Source of the DNA: Pseudomonas cremoricolorata
GTDB taxonomy: Bacteria > Pseudomonadota > Gammaproteobacteria > Pseudomonadales > Pseudomonadaceae
Direction: 5' to 3'
DNA: 64,000 nt
Assembly (NCBI RefSeq): GCF_000759535.1
Contig: NZ_CP009455.1
Coordinates: 3,596,001-3,660,000, forward strand
Below the pieces are notes generated by a model that was not told the DNA's origin, made no database searches, and worked only from the letters and a program-made list of their open reading frames with translations. Shown here piece after piece: positions 8,930-18,465 of this stretch; the stretch's first letter is position 1; each line of letters opens with the position of its first letter. Position numbers and translations under genes: made by a program.

Positions 8930-9622
8930 TCAGTCCTGTGTGGCCGCTTGCGGCGGACGCGACAGGTTGCGCAGATGCTCGATGCGCGAACCGCTGTAGC
9001 GACTCTGATGGAACAGCTTCCAGCGCCCGAACAGGTAGTGCACATGTTGAATCCGCCCCTGTTCGCGGTAGCCCATGCGCAAGTGCAGGCGCAGGGCCGG
9101 AATGTTCTGGCTCTCGCAGACATCCACCACCTTGCGGTAGCCGCGCCCGGCCATTTCCTGCCACAGCGTCAATTGCGCATCGGTGGAAATCTGTGTGCCC
9201 CAGCAGCGACGGATCGACTCGCCGCCGAACTGAAAGTATTCCCCCGGCTGTACCCGGAACCAGCAACCGTAATAGTGATGGTCGTGATAGTCGCCAGGGC
9301 TGGCCCAGACGAAGGCACAGGCATCGTCGTCCTCATCGAGCCACATCAGGCCAATATGGCCCTCCTGCGCCAATTCGCGCATGGTCTCGACACGATCGCC
9401 GAAGTGGCGGGCGAAGGCCGGTGCGTTGTCGGCACTGATGCGCGCCATGCGCAGCGGCGGCGATGGCCTGAGCTGATGCGGCGGAGGCGGGGTAACCAGA
9501 TCGCGCTCCAGCCACAGCAATTGCTCTTGGCGATACACGAAATGCCGAAAGGCACTGACGCAGATACCGCGTAGTCCTTTGCGCTGCAGTGCGCGCTTGA
9601 GGGTGTCGAGGGCAAGAATCAT
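8930..9622 (-). CDS. GNAT-family N-acetyltransferase of the exopolysaccharide operon
   Basis: A 230-residue protein with a GNAT-like core. The C-terminal half has the pattern of a short motif A (MAGRGYRKVVDVCESQNIPALRLHLRMGYREQG, residues about 155-190) and the NIPALRLHLRMGY block typical of acetyl-CoA-binding enzymes. The start overlaps the stop of the glycosidase-like gene by 4 bases, which indicates coupled translation. Together with the next gene it forms a pair of acyltransferases at the operon end, likely for polysaccharide decoration. The substrate is unknown. Confidence 0.75.
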   Translation of the reverse strand: MILALDTLKRALQRKGLRGICVSAFRHFVYRQEQLLWLERDLVTPPPPHQLRPSPPLRMARISADNAPAFARHFGDRVETMRELAQEGHIGLMWLDEDDDACAFVWASPGDYHDHHYYGCWFRVQPGEYFQFGGESIRRCWGTQISTDAQLTLWQEMAGRGYRKVVDVCESQNIPALRLHLRMGYREQGRIQHVHYLFGRWKLFHQSRYSGSRIEHLRNLSRPPQAATQD

Positions 9623-11577
9623 GGTGCCTCCTTGGATCGTGTGGCGGGGTGGGTGTCGGCTGTTTGCCAGGTCAGGGCAAACAGCGTTTGCCCAGGAACG
9701 ATGAAATGCGCGCGGCCCTGGTGACAGTCCAGGCTGGCGGTGCGCGGCGGGTCGTCGGCGCCCAGCAGCTGCAATTGCGCCCGGCTACACGCCGCCCCCA
9801 GGCCGTCGACCTGCAACTGCTGCCGGCGCGTGGCCTTGTTCACCCCGAGCAGGCTGCGCTGGTCGCCCTCGGCCATGGCCAGGGCATCGACCTCGAAGGC
9901 GTCGTTATCCAGGCTCAGCACCTCGGGCAACCAGTGGCGTTGCATGAACCGATGGGCCAGGGCCACCGGTTTGGCGGAAAACCCGGCGCCTTCGCCGTGC
10001 ACCTGAATCATGCCCTTGGGCCACTGTGGCTCATCGGCCAGCTGAAACCAGTTGAGCATGTCCAGCAGGCCATCGGCCGAGGCGTTGATCGCCACCGATG
10101 CCCACCACAATGCGGCGAACTGGGTGTCCTGTTCGTAGGGGCTCAGGCTCGAACCGCTGGAAATGTTGGTCTGGTCGAGCAACAGCGCCTTGCGTGGCCG
10201 GCCATTGGCATCCAGGCCAACCAGTTCGGCGGCGGCGCGTACCTGCTGGCGGTAGCTGCGGGTGGCCAGCAGGTCGCGGACCATCCAGGTGTGCCAGGCC
10301 AGCGCGTCGATCCCCTCGCCGTGTTCGGCCAGCAGCCGCCGCGCCCAGTCCAGGCCGACGCGCTCTCGGCTGCCTTCGCGCATCGGGCCATTGACCAGGT
10401 TGGAGCTGGCCGGCATGGCAATGCGCACCCCGGCGTCGCGGGCGCCGGGAAAGCGCTGCACCTGTTCCAGCATCGCCGCGAAATAACGCGCGTAGCTGGC
10501 GTAGTCCGGGTAGCTGAGGTTCGGCTCGTCGCTGAAGGCCAGGTAATGAAGGGCGTGGCCGGGCCATTGCGTGGCACTGCGCAGCCAGGCATCGAGCCCT
10601 GCACTGGTGGTGGGTTCGGCGTCGAGCACCGAGCGGCGCCCGGTGGCGGCAAGCAGGGTGATGTCCTGGTCGATCGGATAGCGCTGCAGGTAGAACCGCC
10701 GAAACGCTTGCTCGTAGTCGGGCTTGCGCTGTAACACGTCGACGAAGCTGTACCAGCCGGCGGCGTGTGGCTGCACCTCATCGAGCACGGCATGGCTGGC
10801 CTTGGGCGGCAGCAGGTAGGGCAGGTTGACCCCAAGGCGGGCGCTGCTGCCGCGGCGCGTATTGCCGACTCGCAGATGCACCTGACCCTCGCGTTGCGCC
10901 AGCGGTCCGAGGTGCTCGACGCGCTGGGCGAACAGGTTGGCGCTGCCGTCGAGCCAGAAAGCGGCCTTGCCTTGGCCGGACAAACGCAGGCGGAAGACTT
11001 GCGGGGTGCTTGCCTGCGGCAGCGCCAGGCGCTCGAACTCCCAGTAGGCCTGGTGGGGCAGCAGTGCCAGGTGCCAGCGCCGCCCATCGCCAAGGCGCTC
11101 GACCTCCAGCGCGCGCACGCCGCCATGGTACTTGCCGGCCAGGCTCGCCTGTTCACCGGCAGGCACCTGGAAGTACAACTCGGTGTCGGGTTGCGCCTGC
11201 ACGCTGAAATGCACCTTGGCCGGAGCGAACAGCGCGCGCGTGTCGGCGTCGTGGGTCACGCTGTAGCGACGGAAACTGTAGCCGGGCACTTCCAGCTGAT
11301 AGGGTCCGGCGCTGGCGGCCAGCGGCCAGTCCTGCTCGCCGCGGGTCTGCTGACGGCTTATAGGTCGCTCGCCCTGCAAGCGGCCCTGGCCATCGAGCAG
11401 GTAGAGCGATTCCTCGACGGCATCGGCCTGCCACGCCGGCTGCCAGCGCACCTGCACGGTGTCGTTCTGGGCAGGCTGCAAGTACAGGCTGCCATCGCGG
11501 ATGTCGGCCCAGCTCAGCACCTGGCCGTGGGCGTTGACGGCCAGCGCGCACAGGCCGCACAGCAGCAGGCGCTTCAT
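9619..11577 (-). CDS. Secreted glycoside-hydrolase-like protein of the exopolysaccharide operon
   Basis: A 652-residue protein with a signal peptide (MKRLLLCGLCALAVNAHGQ). Residues about 200-560 look like a clan-A (beta/alpha)8 glycosidase. The acid/base block is seen as LAFSDEPNL with Glu351, and the later block ALLLDQTNISS falls where the nucleophile strand is expected but carries Asp468 instead of the usual Glu. EPS operons often contain such an enzyme (PslG is an example) that trims chains in the periplasm. The ATG at 11577 overlaps the flippase stop by 4 bases. The open frame continues to 12591, but only by reading through the flippase gene. Confidence 0.75.
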   Translation of the reverse strand: MKRLLLCGLCALAVNAHGQVLSWADIRDGSLYLQPAQNDTVQVRWQPAWQADAVEESLYLLDGQGRLQGERPISRQQTRGEQDWPLAASAGPYQLEVPGYSFRRYSVTHDADTRALFAPAKVHFSVQAQPDTELYFQVPAGEQASLAGKYHGGVRALEVERLGDGRRWHLALLPHQAYWEFERLALPQASTPQVFRLRLSGQGKAAFWLDGSANLFAQRVEHLGPLAQREGQVHLRVGNTRRGSSARLGVNLPYLLPPKASHAVLDEVQPHAAGWYSFVDVLQRKPDYEQAFRRFYLQRYPIDQDITLLAATGRRSVLDAEPTTSAGLDAWLRSATQWPGHALHYLAFSDEPNLSYPDYASYARYFAAMLEQVQRFPGARDAGVRIAMPASSNLVNGPMREGSRERVGLDWARRLLAEHGEGIDALAWHTWMVRDLLATRSYRQQVRAAAELVGLDANGRPRKALLLDQTNISSGSSLSPYEQDTQFAALWWASVAINASADGLLDMLNWFQLADEPQWPKGMIQVHGEGAGFSAKPVALAHRFMQRHWLPEVLSLDNDAFEVDALAMAEGDQRSLLGVNKATRRQQLQVDGLGAACSRAQLQLLGADDPPRTASLDCHQGRAHFIVPGQTLFALTWQTADTHPATRSKEAP

Positions 11578-12878
11578 GCCGGCCGCCGTTGCAGCAGTTG
11601 CCGCAGTGGCCCCAAGTCGCTGGGCAGCACCACCAGGGTCTGCCAGATCGACACGCCGCTCAGCCGGCAGTACATCCCCAGCATCACCAGCGCCGCGGCC
11701 AGGTAGGCCGCCGACGAGCTCAGCGCGGCGCCGAGGATGCCAAGGTGCGGAATCAGCAGCAGGTTCAGCACCAGGTTCAGCGCTGCGCCCAGCCCCATGA
11801 TCCATGACACCGCGCCTGGACGCCCCTTGCCCAGCAGGTCGAGGCGCAGGATGCTCGCGTGGCTCATGCCGAGCAGCCCCGGCAGCAGCCCGAGCAGCGC
11901 CGGATAGGCCGGCCGATACTCGGCACCGAACAAGGTGACGATCAGCCATTCGCCGATCAGCGCCATGAACAGGCACGCGCCGAGCATGATCGTCGAGGTC
12001 AGGCGCAGGGCCAGCGGGGTCAGCTTGCTCATCACCGTTTCCTGTTGCAGCAGGCGCTTCATCAACGGGGTGGTCACCGCCTCGGGGACGATGAACAGCA
12101 GCTCGGCGGCGGCGGTGGCCATGGCGTACTGACCCAGGCTGGCACTGCCGAGCATGGCGCTGATCAACAGGTAATCGCCCCGCAGCACGGCCTGGCGCAG
12201 CAGCACGTCGGGATGACTCTTGGCGCTGTAGGCAAGCAGTTCGCGCTGGCCGGCGCGGTCCCAGCACAGGGCGATCGAGTGCTGGCGGCCCAGCCAGTAA
12301 ACCCCAAGGCTTGCCAACAGGCCCAGGCCGCACAGCCAGCTGAGCACCGCCGCCTCCAGCGCGGCATCGCGCCACAGCCACAGCAGCGCGCCGAACAGCA
12401 GCAGTGGCAGCAGCGACTCGAGCAGGCGCAGGGCGTTGTAGGTGCCGGTGGCACCGCAGGCATTGTGCAGGGTCAGCAGGGCGGTCTTGAGCACCGACAG
12501 CGGCACCGCCAGCAACAGCAACCAGACCAGCAGCCCCAACTGCGCGTTGGCCTCCAGGTGAGTGCCGAACTGGCGCGCGACGAGGATGCACAGCAACGTC
12601 ATCAGCCCTGCGAGCAGGCAGCCGTACACCAGCACCTGGGTCAGCAGCAGACCCATGCTGCGCTGCTTGGCCGCCTGGTAGCCGAGCGCGGTGTTGAGGC
12701 CGCCGCTGGTGGCGGCGCTGATCAGATCGGGCAGGGTGCTGAGCAGGGCGAACACCCCGCGCTCGGCAGGCCCCAGCACCCGCGCCAGCAGCACATTGCG
12801 CAGCAGGCGCAGGACCAGCATGGCCAGGTTGGTACCCAGGCTCAGCGCCAGGTGACGCAGGTAGCCATCGCGCTTCAT
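11574..12878 (-). CDS. Polysaccharide flippase, Wzx-like
   Basis: A 434-residue membrane protein with about 12 hydrophobic segments, starting MKRDGYLRHLALSLGTNLAM and with the NVLLARVLGPAERGVFALL block characteristic of the polysaccharide transporter (PST/MOP) family. It would move undecaprenyl-linked repeat units across the inner membrane to the Wzy polymerase. Both ends overlap neighbours by 4 bases (ATGA), with the deacetylase upstream and the glycosidase-like gene downstream. The longer frame to 13100 is not supported. Confidence 0.87.
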   Translation of the reverse strand: MKRDGYLRHLALSLGTNLAMLVLRLLRNVLLARVLGPAERGVFALLSTLPDLISAATSGGLNTALGYQAAKQRSMGLLLTQVLVYGCLLAGLMTLLCILVARQFGTHLEANAQLGLLVWLLLLAVPLSVLKTALLTLHNACGATGTYNALRLLESLLPLLLFGALLWLWRDAALEAAVLSWLCGLGLLASLGVYWLGRQHSIALCWDRAGQRELLAYSAKSHPDVLLRQAVLRGDYLLISAMLGSASLGQYAMATAAAELLFIVPEAVTTPLMKRLLQQETVMSKLTPLALRLTSTIMLGACLFMALIGEWLIVTLFGAEYRPAYPALLGLLPGLLGMSHASILRLDLLGKGRPGAVSWIMGLGAALNLVLNLLLIPHLGILGAALSSSAAYLAAALVMLGMYCRLSGVSIWQTLVVLPSDLGPLRQLLQRRPA

Positions 12879-13885
12879 GCCGGTACCCCGCGGCTCATGC
12901 GCCAGGCCAATAGCGACGGATGCCGGGCGCTGCGCTGGCTGACGCCGATGCGCGGCAATGCCAGGGGGTCGTCGTTGACGGCGCACACTGCGGCGCGGGT
13001 GCCCAGGGCGTAGCGGTACTGCTGCGCAGCCACCTGGCGACGCACCCGCGCGTCGTGATCGCCGTTGGGGTAGCAGTACACCGGCAGCGGCTGCAGGCAA
13101 CCTTCCTGCAAGGCCACCCTGGAGCGGCTCAACTCGGCGTGCAGCGCCTCATCGCTCAGCCCCGGCAGCAGGGCATGGCTGGCACCGTGAGGCCCGAAGC
13201 TGATCAGCCCAGAGCCTTCCAGTTGACGCACCTGGTGCCAGTCCAGCGCCTGTGGCAGCGACTCCAGCGGGCAGGCGTCGGTCAGCGCGTGCAACTGCGC
13301 CGGCGGCAGTGACTTCAGGCTCTGCAGAAAACCGGCCAGTACGCGGCTGCGTGCCTCATTCGAGAAGCTGTGCAGAACACTTGCCGGCACGGGCCGACCG
13401 AGCGCCTGCAATTGCGTGAGCAGCGGGTTGATCGAGGCCACGCCGTGGCTGCCCCAGAGGGTTTCGCCAATGCTTTCCCACCAGAAGCGCTGGCGGCTGT
13501 CGATGTAGTCGGTGGACAGGAAGATACTCGCCGGCACCTGGTACTGGCGCAGCAACGGAAAGGCATGCACGGCATTGTCGCGCCAGCCATCATCGAAGGT
13601 CAGCGCCAGTGGCGGACGCTGGCCGGGGCGGGGTGCGGTGGGCGGGTCGAGCAAGGTCATCAGTGGCACACAGTCGAAATGCTCGCGTAGCCATTCCAGC
13701 AGACCGGCGAAGCTTTCGGCGCCGACGCACAGCTCGTTGCGGTGTGCCAGTTCGGCGCTGGCATCGTCCTGCACCACCCGGTGCAGCATGAGGATGACGC
13801 CGCGCTCGCGCAGCTGCCGACGGCCCTTGGCCGAATTCAGGTACAGCCAGCCGCAGGCGCACTTCACGAAGGTCTTGATCGACAT
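12875..13885 (-). CDS. Polysaccharide deacetylase (NodB-type)
   Basis: A 336-residue protein of the carbohydrate esterase 4 group. Motif 1 is LTFDDGWRDN (Asp98-Asp99) and motif 2 is HGASH (His233 and His237), giving the metal triad. It lacks an obvious signal peptide, although residues 7-20 are hydrophobic and could anchor it. It would remove N- or O-acetyl groups from the polysaccharide or its lipid-linked precursor. I chose the ATG at 13885 (GAGTGA before it) over the GTG at 13894. It overlaps the flippase start by 4 bases. Confidence 0.85.
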   Translation of the reverse strand: MSIKTFVKCACGWLYLNSAKGRRQLRERGVILMLHRVVQDDASAELAHRNELCVGAESFAGLLEWLREHFDCVPLMTLLDPPTAPRPGQRPPLALTFDDGWRDNAVHAFPLLRQYQVPASIFLSTDYIDSRQRFWWESIGETLWGSHGVASINPLLTQLQALGRPVPASVLHSFSNEARSRVLAGFLQSLKSLPPAQLHALTDACPLESLPQALDWHQVRQLEGSGLISFGPHGASHALLPGLSDEALHAELSRSRVALQEGCLQPLPVYCYPNGDHDARVRRQVAAQQYRYALGTRAAVCAVNDDPLALPRIGVSQRSARHPSLLAWRMSRGVPA

Positions 13886-13894
13886 GGCAGTCAC

Positions 13895-15031
13895 TCAACG
13901 GGTCTGGGTGGGGTTCCACTGGGTGTAGCTGCGCCCGCGCAGAAACTGCCACAGGCCGCTGCTCATGCCGGCCACGGTGACCAGCACGAAGGCAGCCAGG
14001 CGAAAGACGCGGGGCAGACGTCGTCTGCGGTCGAGCAGGCCGAGCAGCGCCGCGCCGTAGCCAAGCAATTGCGCGCCCAGGCTCAGGCGGTAGAACGGGC
14101 TTTCATCCAACAGCCACAGGTTGCTCAGCAGCAATGGCAGCAACAGCACCGGGGCCAGGCGACGCAGCAGCTTGTGGCTGATCAGGGCGATGGCGTACAG
14201 GCCATGGCGGCGTGGATCGAGCAGCGCGCGGCGTGCCTTGAGGCTGAGCAGCCCGCCGACGGTGACGCGCTGACGGCGGCTGAACTGACGCTCGACCTCA
14301 TCGGTGCCATGGTCGATGCCCCGCGCCTGATCCACATACACCAGGCGCAGGCCGGCCGCCGGGGCGCAGGTGCTGATGAAGAAATCGTCGTTGACCCGCG
14401 GCGGAATCGGTTGGAACAGCTCGCGGCGCAGCGCCTGCAGGGCGCCATCGGCCGACACGCAGCAGCCGACACGGTTCTCCAGCCGACGCAGCCAGGCCTC
14501 CAGGCGTCGGTACAGCGCTTCGCCATAGCTCATGCCCGTGCCGCTGAGCGGCATCAGCAGGTTGCCCGCCGTGGCCCCGACCTGCGCATCGGCGAACGGG
14601 CCGAGCAAGGCGGCGAAGGCGCCGCCTTGCCACTGCACGTCGGCGTCGGTGAACAGCAGGATGTCGCCGGTACAATGCGCCACGGCAGCATTGAGGGTGG
14701 CGTTCTTGCCCTGGCGCGGCAGGTCGAGCACGCTGATGCGCGGATCGTTCAGGCCGCGCGCCAGGGCCACGGTGGCGTCGCTGGAGCCGTCGCTGGCGAC
14801 GACGATCTGCAGGCTGGCGAGCTGCACCTCCTGGGTTAACAAATTAGCCAGTTTGGCCTCGATGTGACGCTGTTCATTGTGCGCCGCCACCACCACGCTG
14901 ACGTGCAACGGGGTAATGGGGGGCAGCTGCCGCGTCGGGCGTCGCAGGGCCAGCACGGCCAATAGCAGCGGGTAGCCGAGCCAGGCGTACAGCGGCAGCA
15001 ACAGGCAGCTCCAGAAGATCGATTCAGCCAC
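13895..15031 (-). CDS. Membrane-anchored family 2 glycosyltransferase
   Basis: A 378-residue protein with an N-terminal membrane segment (residues 5-28), a GT-A domain (residues 43-260) and two or three C-terminal membrane segments. Visible motifs are SVVVAAHNE, ASDGSSD, TDAD (residues 128-131, metal and nucleotide binding), DDFF and the SRRQRVTVGG block near 245, as in processive synthases. It would add a sugar to the lipid-linked repeat unit at the inner membrane. Its start lies within the last codons of the previous glycosyltransferase gene. Confidence 0.87.
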   Translation of the reverse strand: MAESIFWSCLLLPLYAWLGYPLLLAVLALRRPTRQLPPITPLHVSVVVAAHNEQRHIEAKLANLLTQEVQLASLQIVVASDGSSDATVALARGLNDPRISVLDLPRQGKNATLNAAVAHCTGDILLFTDADVQWQGGAFAALLGPFADAQVGATAGNLLMPLSGTGMSYGEALYRRLEAWLRRLENRVGCCVSADGALQALRRELFQPIPPRVNDDFFISTCAPAAGLRLVYVDQARGIDHGTDEVERQFSRRQRVTVGGLLSLKARRALLDPRRHGLYAIALISHKLLRRLAPVLLLPLLLSNLWLLDESPFYRLSLGAQLLGYGAALLGLLDRRRRLPRVFRLAAFVLVTVAGMSSGLWQFLRGRSYTQWNPTQTR

Positions 15032-15989
15032 GCGAAGGCCTCCTTGTCGGGCGATTGAACAGGCTCAGCAGCAGCGCGATGCCTGCCAGGTGCAGACGAA
15101 TCCAGTGCAGCCACCACAGTTGCAGGCCCAGCAACAGGTCGCGCTGGCCCAGGCTTTGCCGGGCACTGAGGATCAGCGCGGGCAGGGTGCCGAGCAGCAG
15201 CAGGCCCAGCGCCACGGGCACGTAGCCCAGAAACGCGCTCAGCACAGCTGCGCCATCGACCGCCCAGACCGCTACCGACAGCAGCGGGAAACGCAGCATG
15301 CGCACGCTGTGGCCATGACTGCGCAGCAGGTGCAGATGGCTGCCCTGGCGCCACATTTCCTTGCCCAGCCACTCGCCCCAGCGGCCTTCGAAGCCCCAGT
15401 GCAGCACCACCGGTTCGCGCACGGCCAGCAGGCGTACACCGGCCTGGTGCAGGCGCACGGTCAGGTCTTTGTCCTCGCCGGTGGTCAGGCCCTCGTCGAA
15501 GCCGCCGACCGCCTCGAAGCAGTCCCGTGGCAGCAGCAGATTGGCGCTGGGCAGCCAGCGCGCGGCCTGCTGCAAGGCGCCGCTGCGCAAGGTTCGGCGT
15601 TGCCAGGCGCGCGCATACCAGGGCGCGGCCGCTGGCGTATCGCAGTCCAGCGCGAACACCTCGCCGCGTTGCTCACGGTGCAGGCGCAGCAGGCGGGTCA
15701 GCCAGCGCTCGGGCACCTCGATGTCAGCGTCGATGAACGCCAGCCACTCGCCGCGACTGAGCGCCGCGCCCTGGTTGCGCAGGGCGCCGATGCGCAAGCC
15801 AGGCCGGCTCAGCACCCGTGCGCCGGCCTGGCGGGCGATGCGCGGACCGTCATCGTCGGAGCCGTTGTCGACCACGATCAGCTCAAAGGACAGTCCTGCA
15901 CGCACTGCCGCCCGGCGCACGGCCGCAAGGCTGCGGGCGATGTGCCGGGCCTCGTTGTACATCGGCACCACCACGCTCAGCTGGACCAT
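15024..15989 (-). CDS. Family 2 glycosyltransferase
   Basis: A 321-residue protein starting MVQLSVVVPMYNEARHIARS, with the GT-A blocks VVDNGSDDDGP and AFIDADIEVP (the DXD-type site) and a GGFDEGLTTGEDKDLTVRL acceptor block. The last 90 residues contain two or three hydrophobic helices that tie it to the membrane. The ATG at 15989 overlaps the polymerase gene by 13 bases; the longer frame to 16217 runs inside that gene and is rejected. Which sugar it moves cannot be read from the sequence. Confidence 0.87.
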   Translation of the reverse strand: MVQLSVVVPMYNEARHIARSLAAVRRAAVRAGLSFELIVVDNGSDDDGPRIARQAGARVLSRPGLRIGALRNQGAALSRGEWLAFIDADIEVPERWLTRLLRLHREQRGEVFALDCDTPAAAPWYARAWQRRTLRSGALQQAARWLPSANLLLPRDCFEAVGGFDEGLTTGEDKDLTVRLHQAGVRLLAVREPVVLHWGFEGRWGEWLGKEMWRQGSHLHLLRSHGHSVRMLRFPLLSVAVWAVDGAAVLSAFLGYVPVALGLLLLGTLPALILSARQSLGQRDLLLGLQLWWLHWIRLHLAGIALLLSLFNRPTRRPSRG

Positions 15990-17380
15990 GGCGCAGCCTC
16001 CTGCGACGGCGCCCGCGTGCGCCACCGGGTCATGGCCTGCTCGGCCTGGAGCCGCAGCACGCTCGACAGCGCGAGCATGATCCACAGGTACTTGTGGTTC
16101 GGCGCGCTGAGGAACATCAGGAACAGCCCGATGGCGAGCATGCTCATGCTCAGGTGCGTGAGCAGATCGGCACGGCCCTGATCGCCCTGCGCCAGCCATA
16201 GCCCACGGGCCTGCCACAGGTTGTGCAGCGCCAGGGCGATCATCGCGCAGAACAGCAGACCGGCCGGTATGCCGAGTTCGCTGAACAGCTCCAGATAGGT
16301 GTTGTGGGCCTGGCGATAGAGGTTCGAAGCCTTGGCGTTGGGTGCGAAGCGGTTGGCGTAGCCGGTGGTGGCGTAGTGCAGCGGGAAGGTGCCAGGGCCT
16401 GCGCCGAGCATCGGGTTGTCGCGGATCAGCCGGCTGCCGACCACCAGATAGGACGTGCGCCGACCCAGGGAATCATCCTTGTTGCCGCTGGCACCCGACT
16501 TGAGCAGCACCAGCGACTCGATGCGCTCGACGTACTTGGCCGGCATCACCATGGCCACCGCAGGCAGCAGCAGCGCCAGGCCAAGCATGACGAAGCCCAG
16601 ATGGCGCGGGCGAATGCGCTTGAACCAGGCGCGGTAGTGCACGACCGCGATGCCCAGGCTGATCAGCAGCACCACCAGCCCCGAGCGCGATTCGGTCTTG
16701 GTCATGCCTACCAGCAGCAGTCCCAGGCAGGTCAGCCACAGCAGGCGCAGCAGCCATCGCCGGCTGTTGAGCAGCGCCCACAGTGCCAGCGGTACGGCGA
16801 CAGCGATGAGCATGGCGAAGACGTTGGCATCGTCCAGCAGGCCCCTGGCGCGGCCCAGTTCCTGAAAGCGTGCGGAGAACACCGCCAACGCGCAGGTGAT
16901 GGCCACGCTGACGCTGATCGCCTGGCACAACAGCGTCAGGTTCAGTTCGCGGCCGACCAGCAAGGTGATGGCGAACAGCACAAAGCCCACCGCCATCATG
17001 CGCAGATGGCCCAAAGACACGCCGCTGTCGTCGCTCAGCCACAGGCTCAGCCCGTACAAGGCCAGCAAGGGCAGCAGCAGGCGCCATTGATTGCTGCGCA
17101 GGCGCTCGCCGCTGAGCTGGCCGACCGCCAGTTGCAGCAGCACAATCACCGCCAGCGAGGCGCCAATCAGCTTGGCACCGGTCAGCTCGCTGTCCTTGAA
17201 CACACCCTCGAACGGCACCAGGGCGATGATCGCCAGCAGCCCCCAGGCCGGTTTGCGGTACAGCGCCAGCAGGCCGGCCAGCCCCAGTACCGCGCCAGGG
17301 GCCAGGTACGGCCAGGGGCTGGCGAGCAGGCCCAGGCTGAGCAGACCCAACAGGCTGAGCAACGACAGGGGCAGGATCAT
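15977..17380 (-). CDS. O-antigen polymerase/ligase-family protein, Wzy-like
   Basis: A 467-residue protein with about 11-12 membrane segments. The Wzy_C region shows the conserved NPMLGAGPGTFPLHY block followed by QAHNTYLELFSELGIPAG, the periplasmic loop typical of WaaL and Wzy enzymes. In an operon with Wzx, a PCP protein and Wza the polymerase role is most likely. It would join repeat units at the outer face of the inner membrane. Start ATG at 17380, 4-base overlap with the glycosyltransferase before it. Confidence 0.86.
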   Translation of the reverse strand: MILPLSLLSLLGLLSLGLLASPWPYLAPGAVLGLAGLLALYRKPAWGLLAIIALVPFEGVFKDSELTGAKLIGASLAVIVLLQLAVGQLSGERLRSNQWRLLLPLLALYGLSLWLSDDSGVSLGHLRMMAVGFVLFAITLLVGRELNLTLLCQAISVSVAITCALAVFSARFQELGRARGLLDDANVFAMLIAVAVPLALWALLNSRRWLLRLLWLTCLGLLLVGMTKTESRSGLVVLLISLGIAVVHYRAWFKRIRPRHLGFVMLGLALLLPAVAMVMPAKYVERIESLVLLKSGASGNKDDSLGRRTSYLVVGSRLIRDNPMLGAGPGTFPLHYATTGYANRFAPNAKASNLYRQAHNTYLELFSELGIPAGLLFCAMIALALHNLWQARGLWLAQGDQGRADLLTHLSMSMLAIGLFLMFLSAPNHKYLWIMLALSSVLRLQAEQAMTRWRTRAPSQEAAPWSS

Positions 17381-18465
17381 CGGCAGGCCTCCAGGGCGGC
17401 ATCCAGGTACACCCGTTCCCAGCGCTGTGCCAGGGTCGGCAGGTGATGGTGCTGGCGCTGCCGGGCATAGGCTGCCTGGGCCAGCTGCCGGGCCAGCGCC
17501 GGGTCGGCGAACAGCGTCTGCAGGTGCTCGGCCAGTTCGCCGACGGCCAGAGGCGCAGCCAGCAGGCCGCTGTGGCGGTGCTCGATGACATCCGGAATGC
17601 CGCCGACAGCGAACGCCACGACTGGCAGGTGCTGCTGCATGGCCTCGAGCAGCACCATCGGCGTGCCCTCGGTGCGCGAGCTGATCACCAGTGCATCGAG
17701 CTGCGCCAGCCAGGCCGGCATGTCGTCCTGAAAACCGGGCAGGCGAATGCGCGTGGCAAGCCCGGCAGCGTCGATGCGTGCCTGCAACGCCGCGCGCTGC
17801 GGGCCGTCGCCTAGCATCACCGCGTGCAACTGGGGGTAGCGCTGGCAGAGCGGGATCAGGCAATCGAGGAACAGATCCGGGCCTTTTTCCTGACTCAGAC
17901 GACCCACATAACCCGCCAGCCACTGCCCATTCGGTGTGCTGACCTGGGGTGCAGGGGCGCTGTCGGGCAGGCCATTGGCGATCACCTGCAGCTTGTTCGG
18001 CGCGACGCCGCCTGTGCGCAACTGCTCGGCGATGCTGCGGGCCACGCACACCACCTGATCGACCACCGCGCTGCGGCACATCTGCACGGTGAGCCAGCCG
18101 TACAGCCGCTGCTTGCGGCTGCTGGGGGTGAACCCATGCTGGGTGCTGATCAGCGGCAGCCGCCACAGCAGCCCAGCCAGCCAGGCCAGCGCCAGGCCAC
18201 GAAAATTGTGGCTGTTGAGCAGCGGCCGTTGGCGCCGGCGGGCGCCGAGGTATGCCAGCGCCGCGCCCAGGCCCGGACAGTTGACGCAGGCCACGCCGGC
18301 GCTGCGAAAGCGCGCCAACAACGCGTGCGGCGCGCCGAGAAACAGCACCTGATGGCGTCCCGGCGCGCTCTGGCAATGGTCCAGCAGCATGCGCTCGGCG
18401 CCATAGAAGCCGCCGCTGCCCAGCAGGTGCAGCACCGGTTGGCTCAGGTGTGTGGGGCTGTTCAA
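17377..18465 (-). CDS. Family 4 glycosyltransferase
   Basis: A protein of about 362 residues with the GT-B layout. The N-terminal domain has the GGFYGAERMLLDH block, and the C-terminal domain has GYVGRLSQEKGPDLFLD and the E-x7-E motif in SSRTEGTPMVLLEAMQ. It would transfer a sugar from a nucleotide donor at the cytoplasmic face. No ATG is available at the N-terminus: TTG codons at 18465 and 18477 are the candidates. I favour 18465 because it makes a TTGA overlap with the stop of the PCP gene, matching the other junctions. Confidence 0.83.
   Translation of the reverse strand: MNSPTHLSQPVLHLLGSGGFYGAERMLLDHCQSAPGRHQVLFLGAPHALLARFRSAGVACVNCPGLGAALAYLGARRRQRPLLNSHNFRGLALAWLAGLLWRLPLISTQHGFTPSSRKQRLYGWLTVQMCRSAVVDQVVCVARSIAEQLRTGGVAPNKLQVIANGLPDSAPAPQVSTPNGQWLAGYVGRLSQEKGPDLFLDCLIPLCQRYPQLHAVMLGDGPQRAALQARIDAAGLATRIRLPGFQDDMPAWLAQLDALVISSRTEGTPMVLLEAMQQHLPVVAFAVGGIPDVIEHRHSGLLAAPLAVGELAEHLQTLFADPALARQLAQAAYARQRQHHHLPTLAQRWERVYLDAALEACR

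Noticed and set aside
9619..12591. A single 990-codon open frame on the minus strand
   Set aside because: The first third runs out of frame inside the flippase gene. The glycosidase-like protein starts at 11577 with a signal peptide and an ATGA overlap.
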